NCBI GenBank assembly: GCA_963721305.1
Contig: CAVRIR010000003.1
Location: 1,061,127 to 1,125,126, forward strand
Length of the DNA: 64,000 nucleotides
From: DATAES01 sp963721305
GTDB taxonomy: Bacteria; Actinomycetota; Acidimicrobiia; Acidimicrobiales; JACDCH01
Direction: 5' to 3'
Below the pieces are notes generated by a model. It ran no database searches. It was not told the origin of the DNA and was given only the letters and a program-made list of their open reading frames with translations. Made by a program: the position numbers and the translations under genes. Positions 46,717 to 57,917 of the stretch are shown here, piece by piece (position 1 is the first letter of the stretch; each line of letters opens with the position of its first letter).

Positions 46717-47067
46717 TCACTGCGGGGTCAGCTGCTCACTCCACTGCGCGCCCGTCGGCGTCAGCGTGATCGCCATCTGACCCTGTTGTCCCTCACGCAA
46801 ATCCGGCCCCGCAGACGTATGCTGCTTTCGCGCCGCATCCGTCCACGACGCCTTTGTCGCTCCGCTGCCCAGGATCTTGAATCGGTACGGATACGTCGCG
46901 CCCGCCGCTAGCGACTCCCGCCCAAAGCTCGCGCTTGGATAGTCAACCTCGACCAGCGTCACCGCCGCGCCCGTGTCGTTCTTCACCGTCGCACTTACAT
47001 ACGGCGATGTGCACCCAACCGCCAACGCTACAGCCGCCAACCCCAGCATTCCGACCCGTCGCGACAA
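46717..47067 (-). CDS. small lipoprotein
   Basis: 116 residues from TTG 47,067 (preceded by GGAGAG), or 110 from ATG 47,049. Signal peptide with lipobox (VGMLGLAAVALAVGC) and a beta-rich mature part: VSATVKNDTGAAVTLVEVDY, YPYRFKILGSGATKASWTDA and KQHTSAGPDLREGQQGQMAI. It resembles acidobacterial envelope proteins of unknown role. The start is three bases from the lpxD stop, so the two are co-transcribed. Confidence 0.75.
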   Translation of the reverse strand: MSRRVGMLGLAAVALAVGCTSPYVSATVKNDTGAAVTLVEVDYPSASFGRESLAAGATYPYRFKILGSGATKASWTDAARKQHTSAGPDLREGQQGQMAITLTPTGAQWSEQLTPQ

Positions 47068-47070
47068 CCG

Positions 47071-48099
47071 CTATCTCTCCCGAATTCCATTAGCCCTTAG
47101 CTTCCGGATCAACTCCGGCAACCGGTTCACGGCAGCCACCGTTCGCAGCCACATCTTATTGTCCATCGCCGGATAGCCGCTCACCACTGCCCCCGGCGCC
47201 ACGTCGCCCGGAATACCCGTCTGCGCCGTCGCCACCGCGTTATCGCCAATCGTCAGGTGTCCCGCAACGCCGACCTGTCCGGCCAAAATCACATTCTTCC
47301 CAACTGTCGTCGACCCCGCCAGTCCCACCTGCGCGCACAGGAGCGAGTTCTCGCCCACCATCGACCCGTGCCCCACCTGCACCAGGTTGTCGATCTTCGC
47401 TCCCTTCGCAATCCTCGTCTCGCCCACACTCGCGCGGTCGACACACGCATTCGCCTGTACCTCCACCGAGTCCTCCAGCACCGTTGGCCCGGTCTGCAGA
47501 ATCTTTGTCCAGCTCCCATCACTGTTCTTCGCAAACCCAAAACCATCTGCGCCGATCACCGCTCCGTTCTGCAGCGTGACGTCATCGCCCAGCACGCAGC
47601 CCTCACGCACAATCGCATGCGCATGCGCAAAGAACCGCTTGCCGATCCGCGCACCCGGGTAGATCACGACATGCGGCAGCAGCACCGCGTCCTCGCCAAT
47701 CACCACATCGTCGCCCACAACGGCATACGCGCCCACATGCGCCCGCGCGCCAATCTTCGCGCTCTCACTCACCACTGCCGTCTTATGCACGCCGGGAGGG
47801 AAGCGCCGCATCGGGTGAAACATCTCCAGCGCGCGCGCAAACGCCAGGTACGGGTTTGCGATCCGCAGCGTCGTCACCGGAAACTCCGGCGCGTTCGGCT
47901 CTACCAACAGAGCCGCGGCCTTCGTCGACTTCGCCTGGTGGCTGTACTTCAGGTTCGTCAGGAAGCTCACCTCCTGCGGTCCGGCCTTCTCCAGGCCAGC
48001 CACTCCGGTGATTTCCAGGCTCTCTACGGCAGCCAGTTTCTTCCCTGGCGCGGGGGCGAGCGAAGCGCCCAGTTTCTCGGCGAGCACTGCCAGCTTCAT
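47071..48099 (-). CDS. lpxD: UDP-3-O-acylglucosamine N-acyltransferase
   Basis: 342 residues from ATG 48,099. An N-terminal uridine-binding domain (MKLAVLAEKLGASLAPAPG through FARALEMFHPMRRF) leads to the left-handed beta-helix of hexapeptide repeats, as in VVSESAKIGARAHVGAYAVV and VIGEDAVLLPHVVIYPGARI. NGAVIGADGFGFAKNSDGSW and IDNLVQVGHGSMVGENSLL hold the conserved loop and catalytic histidine. It adds the second acyl chain of lipid A, so the host makes lipopolysaccharide; this argues for a diderm (acidobacterial) origin. Intact. Confidence 0.95.
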   Translation of the reverse strand: MKLAVLAEKLGASLAPAPGKKLAAVESLEITGVAGLEKAGPQEVSFLTNLKYSHQAKSTKAAALLVEPNAPEFPVTTLRIANPYLAFARALEMFHPMRRFPPGVHKTAVVSESAKIGARAHVGAYAVVGDDVVIGEDAVLLPHVVIYPGARIGKRFFAHAHAIVREGCVLGDDVTLQNGAVIGADGFGFAKNSDGSWTKILQTGPTVLEDSVEVQANACVDRASVGETRIAKGAKIDNLVQVGHGSMVGENSLLCAQVGLAGSTTVGKNVILAGQVGVAGHLTIGDNAVATAQTGIPGDVAPGAVVSGYPAMDNKMWLRTVAAVNRLPELIRKLRANGIRER

Positions 48100-48239
48100 G
48101 GCGAGATTGTAGCGAACCCGCTCAACTCTTTCGAACGAAGGAACGCAAAGGAACAGCGCAAAACGACGCAATCGCATCTGTGGCCCACCTCGGCGCTCCT
48201 CCGTGCCCTTTGCGTCAAAGGCTTTTCAAAATTCCCATC

Positions 48240-48747
48240 CTAAGGCTCAAACAGCGTAGGCTGCGGCTCTTCCTTCGCAACCTTCGGAGCCTTCGCGGAC
48301 GTCGGCTGAATCAACCCCAACGCCTCAATCGACTCAATCGCCGACCGCGGCACAAACATCCTCTGCGTATTGCCCCTGCGTATCCGGCGGTGTCACAAAG
48401 ATCCCCATCGAACCCGACAGCGAATCCAGCAGCGTCCGGTTGAACTGCGCCAGACCCTCCAACACCTCACCGTCTGCCAGCCGCATCCGCACCCACAACC
48501 CCTCGGTCCGGGGCCGCGCCGCAAACCTCTTGCGGTCCAGCCGCTCCGGCACCGTCTTGTCCCCCAGGTTGAAGTCCCGCACATACGCAATCCACTTGAT
48601 CTCCGTTAGCGGAATCGGCGTCACATGCGCTGCCGGATCGATCAACTCCACGTACCCATGCAGAAGGGCAACCTCCTGCGGCAGATACCCCCAGAGGAGC
48701 TGGTCGTCGAATCTTCGGATGATGACCTTCTTCTGCCCTGAAGCCAT
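48240..48747 (-). CDS. conserved hypothetical protein, one frameshift
   Basis: ATG 48,747 (MASGQKKVIIRRFDDQLLWG) starts a compact beta-rich protein: YVELIDPAAHVTPIPLTEIK, DKTVPERLDRKRFAARPRTE, GEVLEGLAQFNRTLLDSL. At about 48,380 the frame changes and continues NTQRMFVPRSAIESIEALGL to TAG 48,240. About 168 residues. It resembles acidobacterial proteins with a PilZ-like or DUF6982 barrel; I cannot assign a ligand. Confidence 0.6.
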
Positions 48748-48952
48748 TCGGGTCGAGCTCTCCCCACGGATTGTCGCACGCATGCCTCGCGGTGAAGGCG
48801 GTGTCAGTCAAGGACGCGACGCCGCAGCTTTAGCTCACAACAACTCACAACTCGAAGGCCCGCAGCTCAAAACTCAACCTAACTCTTCGCAGAACCTCCC
48901 GAAGCCAATGAACGCCAACACGCACCATCCGCAGCACTTCGACTACAGAAAA

Positions 48953-48982
48953 TTCACCGGACTGCCCAATTTGTTGTACAAT
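48953..48982 (+). promoter_or_regulatory. possible sigma-70-type promoter for the CCA gene
   Basis: TTCACC (48,953-48,958) and TACAAT (48,977-48,982) are separated by 18 bases and lie about 95 bp upstream of the CCA-adding gene. The rest of the 328-bp region 48,748-49,075 shows no gene. Confidence 0.35.
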
Positions 48983-49075
48983 CAGGTGTTGCAACGGAGC
49001 GACCAAGTCCTCTAAATAGCTGACAGATCGGCACTTACCGGTCACGCAGCGCGCCCGGGAGTTCAACCGAAACCG

Positions 49076-50843
49076 ATGGCCGATTACATCTACCTTCTGG
49101 AGTCGCGGCTTACCCCAGCCCAACGGGAGGCCGTCTCCCGAATCCGAAATGTCGCCCGCACTCATGGACTTACAGTCTTTCTCGTTGGCGGCGCCGTGCG
49201 TGACCTCACCAGTGGTGTCGCAATTCGCGACATTGATGTAGCAGTTCAGGGAAATGCCCTTAAGCTAAAGAAAGATCTGGAGAAAGCCGGCGGCAAGGTC
49301 ATCGGCACCAATGAAACCTTCCAGAGCCTGCACCTCGACTTTCCCGGTGGCGTTCGTGCCGAGGTTAGCTCGACGCTCCTGATCACATACCCCAAGCCTG
49401 GCAAGCCGGTCGCCCGGTCCGCCGGCATTCTAGATGACCTGCGCGGGCGCGACTTTACCGCCAACGCTATGGCCGTCTCCCTCAACGAAGGCTCCTATGG
49501 CCTGTTAATGGATCCGCTGAACGGCATCGCCGACATCGAAAACCGCGAGCTCCGCCTCGTCTCCAATTACGGCTTCATCGAAGATCCCTCGCGCATGATC
49601 CGCGCCGCGCGTCTCTCGTCCCGCCTCGGGTGGGCCCTCGAGGAGCGCACCCAGCAGCGCTACGAGACCGGCAAAGCCGAGAACTACATCGACGCCCTGG
49701 GTTCCTGGGAGCGCAGTTATGAGCTCGAGGAGATCTTCCATGAAGAAGACCCTCTTCGTATCGGCCGCCGTCTCGAGTCCGAAGGCTGGGGCAAGCTCCT
49801 CTTTCCGCAGTGGTCTTCGGCCAAGGCCAACGAGGCCGAGGTCGAGCGTTTGCGCGATGTTGCCGGCCAGCTGATCGTCGCGGGTGTCTTTCCGGATCCG
49901 TCTGCAGCCCTCTTTCCGCTGCTCACTGCCAAACTCGGCAGCAAGGAGACTGCTGCTCTCAAACACGCCTTCGCGCGCGAGGGCTTTGTCGAGCAGATAG
50001 AGTCGCTTGAGGCTCGCACCAAGGTCCTCGCCGCGCAGTTCACCAGCAAGGAATATGCTGCACCCTCCGCCGCCTGGAAGCTCCTCTACTCCGCCGACCC
50101 GCAGGCCGTACTTTCCCTAGTCTACGGAACGAAGAGCGCCGCGGTGAAACAGAAGTTCGAGCAGTCTCTTTAAGGAGTGGCCGCAGGCCCGCAATCGCAT
50201 TCCTTATACGCTCATGCAGGAGATGCGGATCACTCCCGATCTGCCAGGCTACGACGAACTCATCGAGAAGCTTTTCTTTGCCATCATGGACGCAAAGCTC
50301 GAGACGCCGGAGGCCGCCCGAGCTTTCCTCGAACCCTACTCTCCGCCCGCACCGCCGCCGCCGCCGAACCTGCGCCGCCGTCCTGCCAAGCGGGAGAGCC
50401 GCGCGACAAAGAAGGCTCCCAAAACCGCAGCTCCGGCACCGGCAGAGGGAGCCACGATAGCCGCTTCAGCCGCTCCGGCGAAGGGCGCGAAGGCTGCCCT
50501 GGAGAAGGGCGTCGCTAAGCCGGCACCCGCACCCGCGAAGAAGGCGGCCGCACCTGCTCCCGCCAAAGCGCCCGCAAAGGCTGCGCCCGCGAAGGCTCCG
50601 GCAAAGAAGGTGGTTCCAAAGCCCGCTGCAAAGCTTCCGGCGAAGAAGGCTCCGGCAAAGAAGGCCGCAGCCAAGCCTGCGAAGAAAGCGCTAGCGAAGA
50701 AGTCTTCCGCAAAGAGGCCAGCTCCGAAGTCTAAAGCCAAGCCAAAGCCTGCAGCGAAGAAGCCCGTTCCAAGGCCCGCCGCACGCAAGGCTGTTCCGGC
50801 GAAGAAGAAGCCGGCAAAGTCCGCAAAGAAGGGCCGCCACTAA
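49076..50843 (+). CDS. CCA-adding tRNA nucleotidyltransferase or poly(A) polymerase with H1-like tail, one frameshift
   Basis: The head domain has GLTVFLVGGAVRDLTSGVAI and RDIDVAVQGNALKLKK, the DxD metal site; then RGRDFTANAMAVSL and IEDPSRMIRAARLSSRLGW of the class II family. At about 50,172 a short T run breaks the frame after KQKFEQSL; the next frame continues KEWPQARNRIPYTLMQEMRI and FFAIMDAKLETPEAARAFLE. The remaining 150 residues are lysine, alanine and proline repeats (AKAPAKAAPAKAPAKK) to GRH at 50,843. The tail resembles histone H1 and would bind nucleic acid. Restored length is about 588 residues. Whether it adds CCA or poly(A) cannot be told. Confidence 0.85.
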
Positions 50844-50904
50844 GCCGCTCAAATGGGTCGGCCTCATGACATCACCCGTTATCATTAAAAAGTAAGAGCA
50901 AAGG

Positions 50905-50924
50905 AGCCTGGCTAACGCCGGGCT
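50905..50924 (+). terminator. stem-loop after the CCA gene
   Basis: AGCCTGGC pairs with GCCGGGCT around TAAC, with one G-T pair, about 60 bp downstream of the stop, followed by TCTCC. It lies between convergent genes. No gene is visible in 50,844-51,081. Confidence 0.6.
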
Positions 50925-51081
50925 TCTCCATTTCGGCACATGGAAACCAAGTTTTGAAGACTTTGCGGCTAGAAGGCTCGGAAAATGGGACTTTTCGTCT
51001 GGAGTGACCGTTTAGGTCCAACCCTAAGTCTTCTGATCTCTGGATTTTGCGCAAAAAGTGACGGGAGGAGGCCTTGGGCCT

Positions 51082-52499
51082 TCACTCCCGGCTTCTCTTT
51101 CGAATCTCGATGTTCAACCGCTTGATCTTCTGGTTCAGCGTCGAGAGCGGAATCCGGAAATATTCTGCGGCATCGGTCTGGTTCCAGCTGCACCGCTCCA
51201 GCCGGTCCGCAATAATCCTCCGCTCAATATCCTCCATGACATCGAACAGTGAAGCGTCCGGCCGCTGCTCCAGCAGTCGTCGTGGAGTACGTATTTCCCC
51301 GCAGCTGCCCCGGAAACAGCTCCGGCCCGATCTGCGCCGCGCTGGGGCTCTGAGCGCCCGTCGAGAGCACCACGCACCGCTCGATCACGTTCTCCAACTC
51401 CCGCACGTTCCCGGGCCATTCGTATTCCATGAGGATACGAAGCCCTTCCGGCGTGAGTTCGGGTGTGGTGAAGCCATTCTCCTCTGCGTAGAACTTGAGG
51501 TAGTGCTGCACGAGCAGCGGAATATCTTCCTTGCGGTTGCGCAGTGGTGGAAGTTCGAGCGAGATGACGTTGAGGCGGTAGAAGAGGTCCTCGCGGAAGC
51601 GCCCTTCCTTGACCGCCTGCTCGAGGTTCACGTTCGTCGCGGCGACGATGCGGACATCGACCTGGATCTCCTGCGTTCCGCCGAGACGCATGAAGCGACG
51701 GTCCTGCAGCACACGCAGGATCTTGGCCTGCATATCGATCGACATGGTGCCGATCTCGTCGAGGAACAAGCGTGCCCTGATCAGCAACCTCGAACAGGCC
51801 TTTCTTCGCCGCAACAGCCGAAGTGAAGGCGCCGCGCTCGTGGCCGAAGAGTGTGGACTCGAGCAGATCCGACGGAACTGCGCCGGTGTTGACCGGAATG
51901 AAGGGCTTATCGCGGCGCGGCGAGTTGGCGTGGATGGCCTTGGCGATGAGTTCCTTGCCCGTTCCGCTCTCGCCCTGGATGAGCACGGTCGAGCGGCTCG
52001 GAGCGACCTGCGAGACGAGGTCGAAGAGCTTGAGCATGATGTCGCTTTTGCCGACGATGTTCTTGAAGGAGTAGCGCTGCTTGAGGGTGCGCTTCAGCTG
52101 CACGACCTCGCTCTCGGCCTTCTGCTTACCGATGGCCAAGCGGATGTCGGCGAGGAGCTTCTCGTTGTCCCAGGGCTTCTGGATGAAGTTCGAGGCACCT
52201 GCGCGGATGGCGTCGACGACATTACCTACCGTTCCGTAGGCCGTGATCATGATGACCGGCAATTCGGGAGCGAGACTCTTGATACGCGGCAGGAGCTCGA
52301 TCCCGCTCTCGCCCGGAAGCGAAAGATCCAGCAGCAGAAGGTCGTAGCTGTGGCGGGTCAGCAGGTCCATCCCAGCGGAGCCGTCACCGGCGAGATCCAC
52401 GGGGAAACCCTCGAGCGTGAGGAGGGTCTCGAGCGAGTCGCGGATGCTGGCCTCGTCATCGATGATGAGGACGCGCGCGTGAGTGCTGGTCTGAACCAA
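51082..52499 (-). CDS. NtrC-type sigma-54-dependent response regulator, two frameshifts
   Basis: Receiver: RVLIIDDEASIRDSLETLLT, DLLLLDLSLPGESGIELLP, FIQKPWDNEKLLADIRLA. AAA+ domain: VLIQGESGTGKELIAKAIHA (Walker A), STLFGHERGAFTSAVAAKKG with the GAFTGA-like sigma-54 contact loop (here GAFTSA), FLDEIGTMSIDMQAKILRVL (Walker B) and MEYEWPGNVRELENVIERC. Frames change near 51,775 and 51,270. The C-terminal HTH is DIERRIIADRLERCSWNQTD and IPLSTLNQKIKRLNIEI, ending at 51,082. About 472 residues. It follows the PDZ kinase by about 40 bp and should activate RpoN promoters. GAFTSA is a small departure from the consensus. Confidence 0.92.
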
Positions 52500-52538
52500 G
52501 GTGTTTCTACAGAGGAGTGCTGTACGCCGACAGCGGAA

Positions 52539-55472
52539 CTAGACATGAATGACCTTCCCTTCGTCGACGGGGGATCCGGTGGTGGAGGTGCGACCCGGAG
52601 ACTCGGCGGCGGGGAAGACGACCTCGAAGATTGTGCCTTCACCCACAGTACTGGAGACGTCGATGGTTCCGGCGTGCTCCTGCACGATTCCGTAGGTGAC
52701 CGCGAGGCCCAGGCCGGTGCCCTTGCGCTGGCCCTGCGCGGGATTGCTCTTCGTTGTAAAGAATGGATCGTAGATGCGGCGAAGGACGGCCTCGGACATG
52801 CCCATGCCGTTGTCCTCAACGCGTAAGTGGACGGCTGCGCCCGCGTGATGCGTGACCACACGAATGCGCGGGTTCTCGCGGGCCTGCAGGGCGTCCTTCG
52901 CATTCAGGATGAAAGTTGACGAGAACCTGCTGGAGCTTGCCGCGGTTGCCGGAGATCTCGGGCAGGGAAGCATCGAGCGATGTGACGACCTCGACGTTGG
53001 CGGAGCGGAGCTGATGCTCGAGGAGAAGAGTTGTGTCGCGTACGACGGAGTTGAGATCGACGCGGCTGAACTCGCTCGAGCCCATGCGCGAAAAGTTGAG
53101 CAGGCCGTTGACGATCTCCGAGGCGCGGAAGGTCTGCTGCGTAATCTTCTCCAGGACGGGCTGCAGACGAGCGTGCGTGGCCTCGTCGGCGCGGAGCTGC
53201 TTGCCGAGCATCTGGGCGTAGCTGGAGATAACTGCCAGCGGCGTGTTGACCTCGTGCGCTACTCCAGCGGCAAGAAGACCTATAGACGAGAGCTTCTCGG
53301 ACTGCGTGAGCTGCGTCTCCATGTTGATGCGGTCGGTGATGTCATCAACGATGACAATGCGGCCGACGGCCTGGAAGTCGCGGTTGAGCAGGGGAGCGAT
53401 GGTGATGTTCGCGGTGCGAAGCTCGGAGGTTGGTGTCGGCAGCCGGAACTTGTAGAGCGTGGAGGCGCCCTGCTCGGCGCGTACGCGGTCGAACTCCGTG
53501 ATGAACTCGGGAGGGAAGACCTCGGCCAGCGAGCGGCCGAGAGCATCAGCGCGCGGCGTCGCAAGCATAACCTCCATCTGTGCGTTCCAGCTCTCGATGC
53601 GGTCCTCGAGATCGACGGCGAAGACGCCGACGTTGATGGATTCGACGATGTTCTCGTTGAAGTCGTGGAGGCGCTCGTACTCGAGGACCTTGCGCTCCAG
53701 ACGGCGGTAGAGCTGCGCGTTCTGGATGGCGATGCCAATGTAGCCGGCGAGCGATTCGAGCAGCACCATGTCTTCGCTGGAGAGGAAGTCTCCTTCGATG
53801 TGCGGCCGAGTCCGAGGACGGCGACCGTGGCGGTGCCAGCACCCTGATGGCGCGCGGCACGGCAGGCAATGTAGTAGTTCAGGTCGAGCGCCGAGGCGGT
53901 TTGACGTTGCGATTCGGAGAGACGCAGGAGGGCGTTGGGTGACTCGAAGAAGAGATGGTTTCCGACTCAGACGAGTCGAAGTTGAGAAAGCTGAGATCGA
54001 GCGAGGTCGACTGCGCGCTCAGGCCGTGCGAGGCAACGAGGCGGAGGTGCTGTCCGCTTTCATCCTCGCTCGGAAGAAAGACGGCGACGCGCGTCACCAG
54101 CAGTGTCTGCGGGAGCTTGAGGACGATAGCGTCGACGAGCGCACGAAGATCGGTCTGCGCGTTGAGGTCGCGGCCGAAGCGGATCAGCGTCTCGCGGTAG
54201 TCGAGCCGCTTGGGATCGAAGACGCGATCGACCCAGGATTGAATCCAGTGCTTGAGCGGGTCGAAGAGCAGACCCGTGATGATGATCGCGGCGATGAGGC
54301 CCCATGTGCCGAGGCCTGAGAACCGCGTGTGTACAACCTCCGCCGAGACGGCGATGACGACGAAGTAAAGGCCGACAAGCGATCCTGTGACGAGCGTATA
54401 GGTGACACCGCGCTTGAAGATGAGGTCGACATCCATCAGGCGGTAGCGCACGATCGCCCAGCTGAAGGTCAGCGGAAGCAGGACGAGCGAGAGCGTTGCC
54501 AGCTTGACCAGCGCGCCGGGAGTGTCCTTGTCCAGAAGCACCGAAGGGATGACATAGAACGCTGTGAACGGCAGGACAGTGAGCAGCGTTCCGCGCGAGA
54601 GCCACTTGAGCTGCTGACGTTGCAGTGGCTGATGCTCGCGGCGGTAACGGAACCAGAAGACACCGGCGGCGATGAGATAGTAGCCAGCGAGATAGGCGTA
54701 GTCGATCTGGTCAAGCCGATGCTGGAGGCGTTGGGTGGGTGCCCAGAAGTGAAGCGAAAGGTACGTTAGAAGGACGAGCACCGCCGCGGGGATATAAAGC
54801 GGAGCGTAGACCAGGCTGCTGCGATCGCGCCGCCGGCGTTCACCAAAGCTGAGGGCGAAGTGCAGGAAGAGCGCAGGCTGAAGCGCTGTAGCCTGCACGT
54901 TGGCCCAGTAGATGACGAGATCGAGTCCATCGAATGCGCCTGTGAATTTGAAGGCGTAGAGGATGAACGACATCAGGCAGAAGATGTAAAAGTGCGTCGA
55001 CTTTGGCGCTGTCCAGCGTCGGAAGAGAACGTAAAGTCCGATGGCCAGATAGACGAGACCTATGAGCCGCTTGACCTGGTAGTCGGTACGGTCGGTGGGC
55101 TCAAGGATGACGCCAATGTCGATGGCGATGGGCTTGGCCCAATCGGAGGTCTGACGAAGGACGGAGTAAGTGGCGTGACCCCAGATCCCGGTGTGATACA
55201 TCTCATAGGTCGCGGTGGCGACCATCGGGGTTGGGATGCCATCGATGGCGGTGAGAATGTCGCCCTGGCGAATGCCGGCTTTCTCTGCAGCGGAGCCTGA
55301 GGGGACGACCAGAGCTTTGAAGTCCACCCTGGGTTTCGATCCAGCGGGCGCCGTCGGTGGGCGCCGGGTAGGTGTTCTCCTGGACGAGGTTGGCGACGGC
55401 CAGACCGATCGCTCCCAGAGTCACGACTGCGAGTAGGATTGCCAGCAGACGAGTTTGGGAGCCGCTTTTCAC
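52539..55472 (-). CDS. PDZ-7TM-GAF-PAS sensor histidine kinase, several frameshifts
   Basis: GTG 55,472 begins an N-terminal helix (LLAILLAVVTLGAIGLAVAN). After a shift near 55,325 a PDZ-like domain follows (VVPSGSAAEKAGIRQGDILT). Then at least seven membrane helices (LIGLVYLAIGLYVLF to LIAAIIITGLLFDPL), a GAF-like domain (FGRDLNAQTDLRALVDAI; LLESLAGYIGIAIQNAQLYR), a PAS domain (INVGVFAVDLEDRIESWNAQ), HisKA with histidine in LLAAGVAHEVNTPLAVISSY, and HATPase_c (VEDNGMGMSEAVLRRIYDPF; KGTGLGLAVTYGIVQEHAGT). Further shifts near 53,960, 53,800 and 52,915. About 975 residues restored. The input could be a periplasmic peptide or lipid ligand. The PDZ domain and transmembrane array together are unusual. 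Confidence 0.85.
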
Positions 55473-55736
55473 AGGGACACTCTTGGTTACTTGGCGTTAC
55501 TTGCGGAACCGCTTTTTCTTCCGTAGTGCAACTTAACTGCCAAACAGTATGTGGCTCATAACGGCTTGATACGAAAGCTGTCGAGCCGGGTTATGCACAA
55601 ATCCATAGAGGTCTACGGCTTTTGGGAGGGTGTTGTATCCGTTCCTCTAATCTTCTTTATTTTGCCGCATCCAGCCTGATTCCGCACCTTTGGTGTGCTT
55701 GACCATCAGGCAGAAGTCTTGTGAACTGGAAGAATC

Positions 55737-56996
55737 ATGGTTGATTTACGGCAAAATGCCGAAGCCCGTTCCATATTGGAGCGGGACGGGGATCACTTAC
55801 TCCCCGTTTACGCGCGATATCCGGTAGTTATGGAGCGCGGTGAGGGTGTTTACCTGTTTGACAGCTCGGGAAACCGCTACCTGGATCTGATGGCGGGTCT
55901 GGGCGTAAATGCCCTGGGGCACGCGCACCCGCGTATGGTCGCGGCGATGGCCGATCAGGCAGCGAAGATTGTGCACCTGTCGCCGCAGTATGCGAACCGC
56001 TATCCGGCAGAGTTGGGAGAGCGGCTGTGTTCGACTGTCGGGGATGAAGGGCGTCTTCTACTCGACCGGCGGGTCGGAGGCGGTGGAGGGCGCGCTGAAG
56101 CTGGCGCGGACCCATGCACGGCAGAACTATCGGCAACCGAAGCATGGGATTGTGGCGCTGTAGGGTCGTATCACGGGCGGACGTACGGTTCGCTTCGGTG
56201 ACCGGGCAGGATAAGTACCGGCTGGACTTCGGGCCGGGGCTGCCGAACGTGACGTTCGTCGAACGCGAGATTTGCGCGGACTGCGCGCGGCGGTGACCGA
56301 CGCGACGGCTGCGGTGCTGATGGAGCCGCTGCTGGGCGAGGGCGGCGTGCATGTGATCTGGACGAGAGTTTCTCGCCGAGGCACGGAGACTTGCAGACCA
56401 GCATGGCGCGCTGCTGATCTTCGATGAGATTCAGACGGGGCTGGGACGCACGGGCGAGTGGTTCGCTTTGAGCGGAACGGGCGTGAAGCCGGATGTGCTG
56501 ATCCTGGGCAAGCCGCTGGGCGGTGGGATTCCGCTGAGCGCGCTGCTGGTGAATGAGAAGCTGTTCGACTCGTTCGGCGTGGCGAAGCATGGCAGCACGC
56601 TGGGAGGAAGTCCGATCGCGTGCCGGCTGGGGCTGGAGTTCTTGTCGATCGTCGACGATGAAGGGCTACTGGGGCAGGTGCGCGAGACGGGCGACTATCT
56701 GCTGCTGCGCTGCAGGAGTTGGCGAGCGGATTCGCCGCTGCGGTTCAGGCGCGCGGACTGGGATTGCTGCTGGGACTGGAGCTCGAGCGTGCCGGCGCGG
56801 TCGGTGGCGGAGCAGGCGCTGCGCGAGGGCGTACATGCTGAACGTGGTGCAGGGAAATGTGATCCGGTTTCTGCCGTCGTTCCTGCTGGAGCGCAAGCAT
56901 GTGGATGCGGCAATGGAGCTGCTGCACCGGATGCTGGTGCCAGAGGGACGTCCGATTCGGGCACAAGAGGCGCTCGCAGCTGCAGGTGTTTTGTGA
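55737..56996 (+). CDS. argD: acetylornithine aminotransferase, many frameshifts
   Basis: ATG 55,737; DGDHLLPVYARYPVVMERGE and YLDLMAGLGVNALGHAHPRM are the class III aminotransferase opening. The remainder is scattered over the three frames: GVFYSTGGSEAVEGALKLAR, SVTGQDKYRLDFGPGLPNVT, GALLIFDEIQTGLGRTGEWF (PLP aspartate) and VLILGKPLGGGIPLSALLVN (catalytic lysine), HGSTLGGSPIACRLGLEFLS, then VIRFLPSFLLERKHVDAAME, ending at 56,996. At least six indels are required for about 420 residues. ArgD makes N-acetylornithine in arginine synthesis and can also act in lysine synthesis. No other arg genes are in view. Confidence 0.85.
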
Positions 56997-57003
56997 AGAA
57001 GAC

Positions 57004-57906
57004 GTGAGCGTGGCGAATCAACCGAAGCGATGGACTCGCGCGGAGATACGGGTTCGAGGCGTTCGACTTTCCTATCTGGAACGTGAGACCGGCGCACCTG
57101 CAAAAGGTGCGCCGATGCTTCTGTTGCATGGCCTGGTCGCGGGCGGGGATTGCTTTCGCAGACTGGGAGACGAGCTACCCGAAGACCGGCGGGTAGTGGC
57201 ACTGGATATGCCAGGTGGCGGCTACTCGGATCGTCCGTGTGACGGCAATGCAAGCTTTCGCGGAACCGCTGAGCTGGTGGCGGAAGCGATCACGGCGCTG
57301 AAGATGGAGCGGCCGGTGATTTTAGGGCACTCGTACGGCGGCGCGATCACGCTGGGAACTGGCGGCGTGGCGGCCGGAACTGCTGGACGCGATGATCCTG
57401 ATTGCTCCGGCGCATCCGTTTTCGCAGCGCGAGGATCCGCTGATTCGGTTCTATCTCAGCGCACCGGGGCGATGGTTTGCGAGCCTTCTTCCGCGATTTC
57501 CAAAGCCGACTGACGCCTGGAGACGTTTGGCGCATGCCTGGGACCGCGGCAACGTGAGCTACGAACAGATTGAACCGTACCTGCGGAGACGTTGCGGATT
57601 CCGCAGGATTTGGATGCGCTGCGGATGCTGAAGAGTTGGAACGAAGACATGCGGCGATTGGCGGACGCGCTCCGGGCGAGAAAGCCCGAGACGCCTGCGC
57701 TTCTGCTGTGGGGAGAGCTCGATCCCATCGTGCCCGGCAGCCTCCGGTATGGACTTGACGCGGCGCCCTGGGCCGAGTGAACAGTTCACCCTTCGCGGCG
57801 TAGAGGACACCTGCCGAATGATGAGCGCCCCGGGGAGTGCGGCTCATTGATTCGGACCTGGCTGGTGTGGCGCGAGACTCACTGGAGGTATGCGAAGCGG
57901 GTTTAG
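57004..57906 (+). CDS. alpha/beta hydrolase, frameshifted
   Basis: GTG 57,004 (or GTG 57,010). VRGVRLSYLERETGAPAKGA and MLLLHGLVAGGDCFRRLG give the oxyanion region; the nucleophile elbow is VILGHSYGGAITLG. In following frames come PELLDAMILIAPAHPFSQ, WDRGNVSYEQIEPYL, ALLLWGELDPIVPGSLRYGL with the acidic residue, and near the end GHLPNDERPGECGSLI with the catalytic histidine, stop 57,904-57,906. Shifts lie near 57,360, 57,590, 57,770 and 57,805. Restored length is about 300 residues. Substrate unknown. It follows argD by seven bases. Confidence 0.78.
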
Positions 57907-57917
57907 GCTCGCGAAAC

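Noticed and set aside
50214..50843. A separate H1-like DNA-binding protein gene
   Set aside because: The first residues continue the C-terminal domain of the CCA-type enzyme, and the preceding stop is explained by one lost or gained T near 50,172.
51609..52826. A 405-residue plus-strand open frame
   Set aside because: It is antisense to the NtrC-type regulator and its codon pattern is the mirror of that gene.
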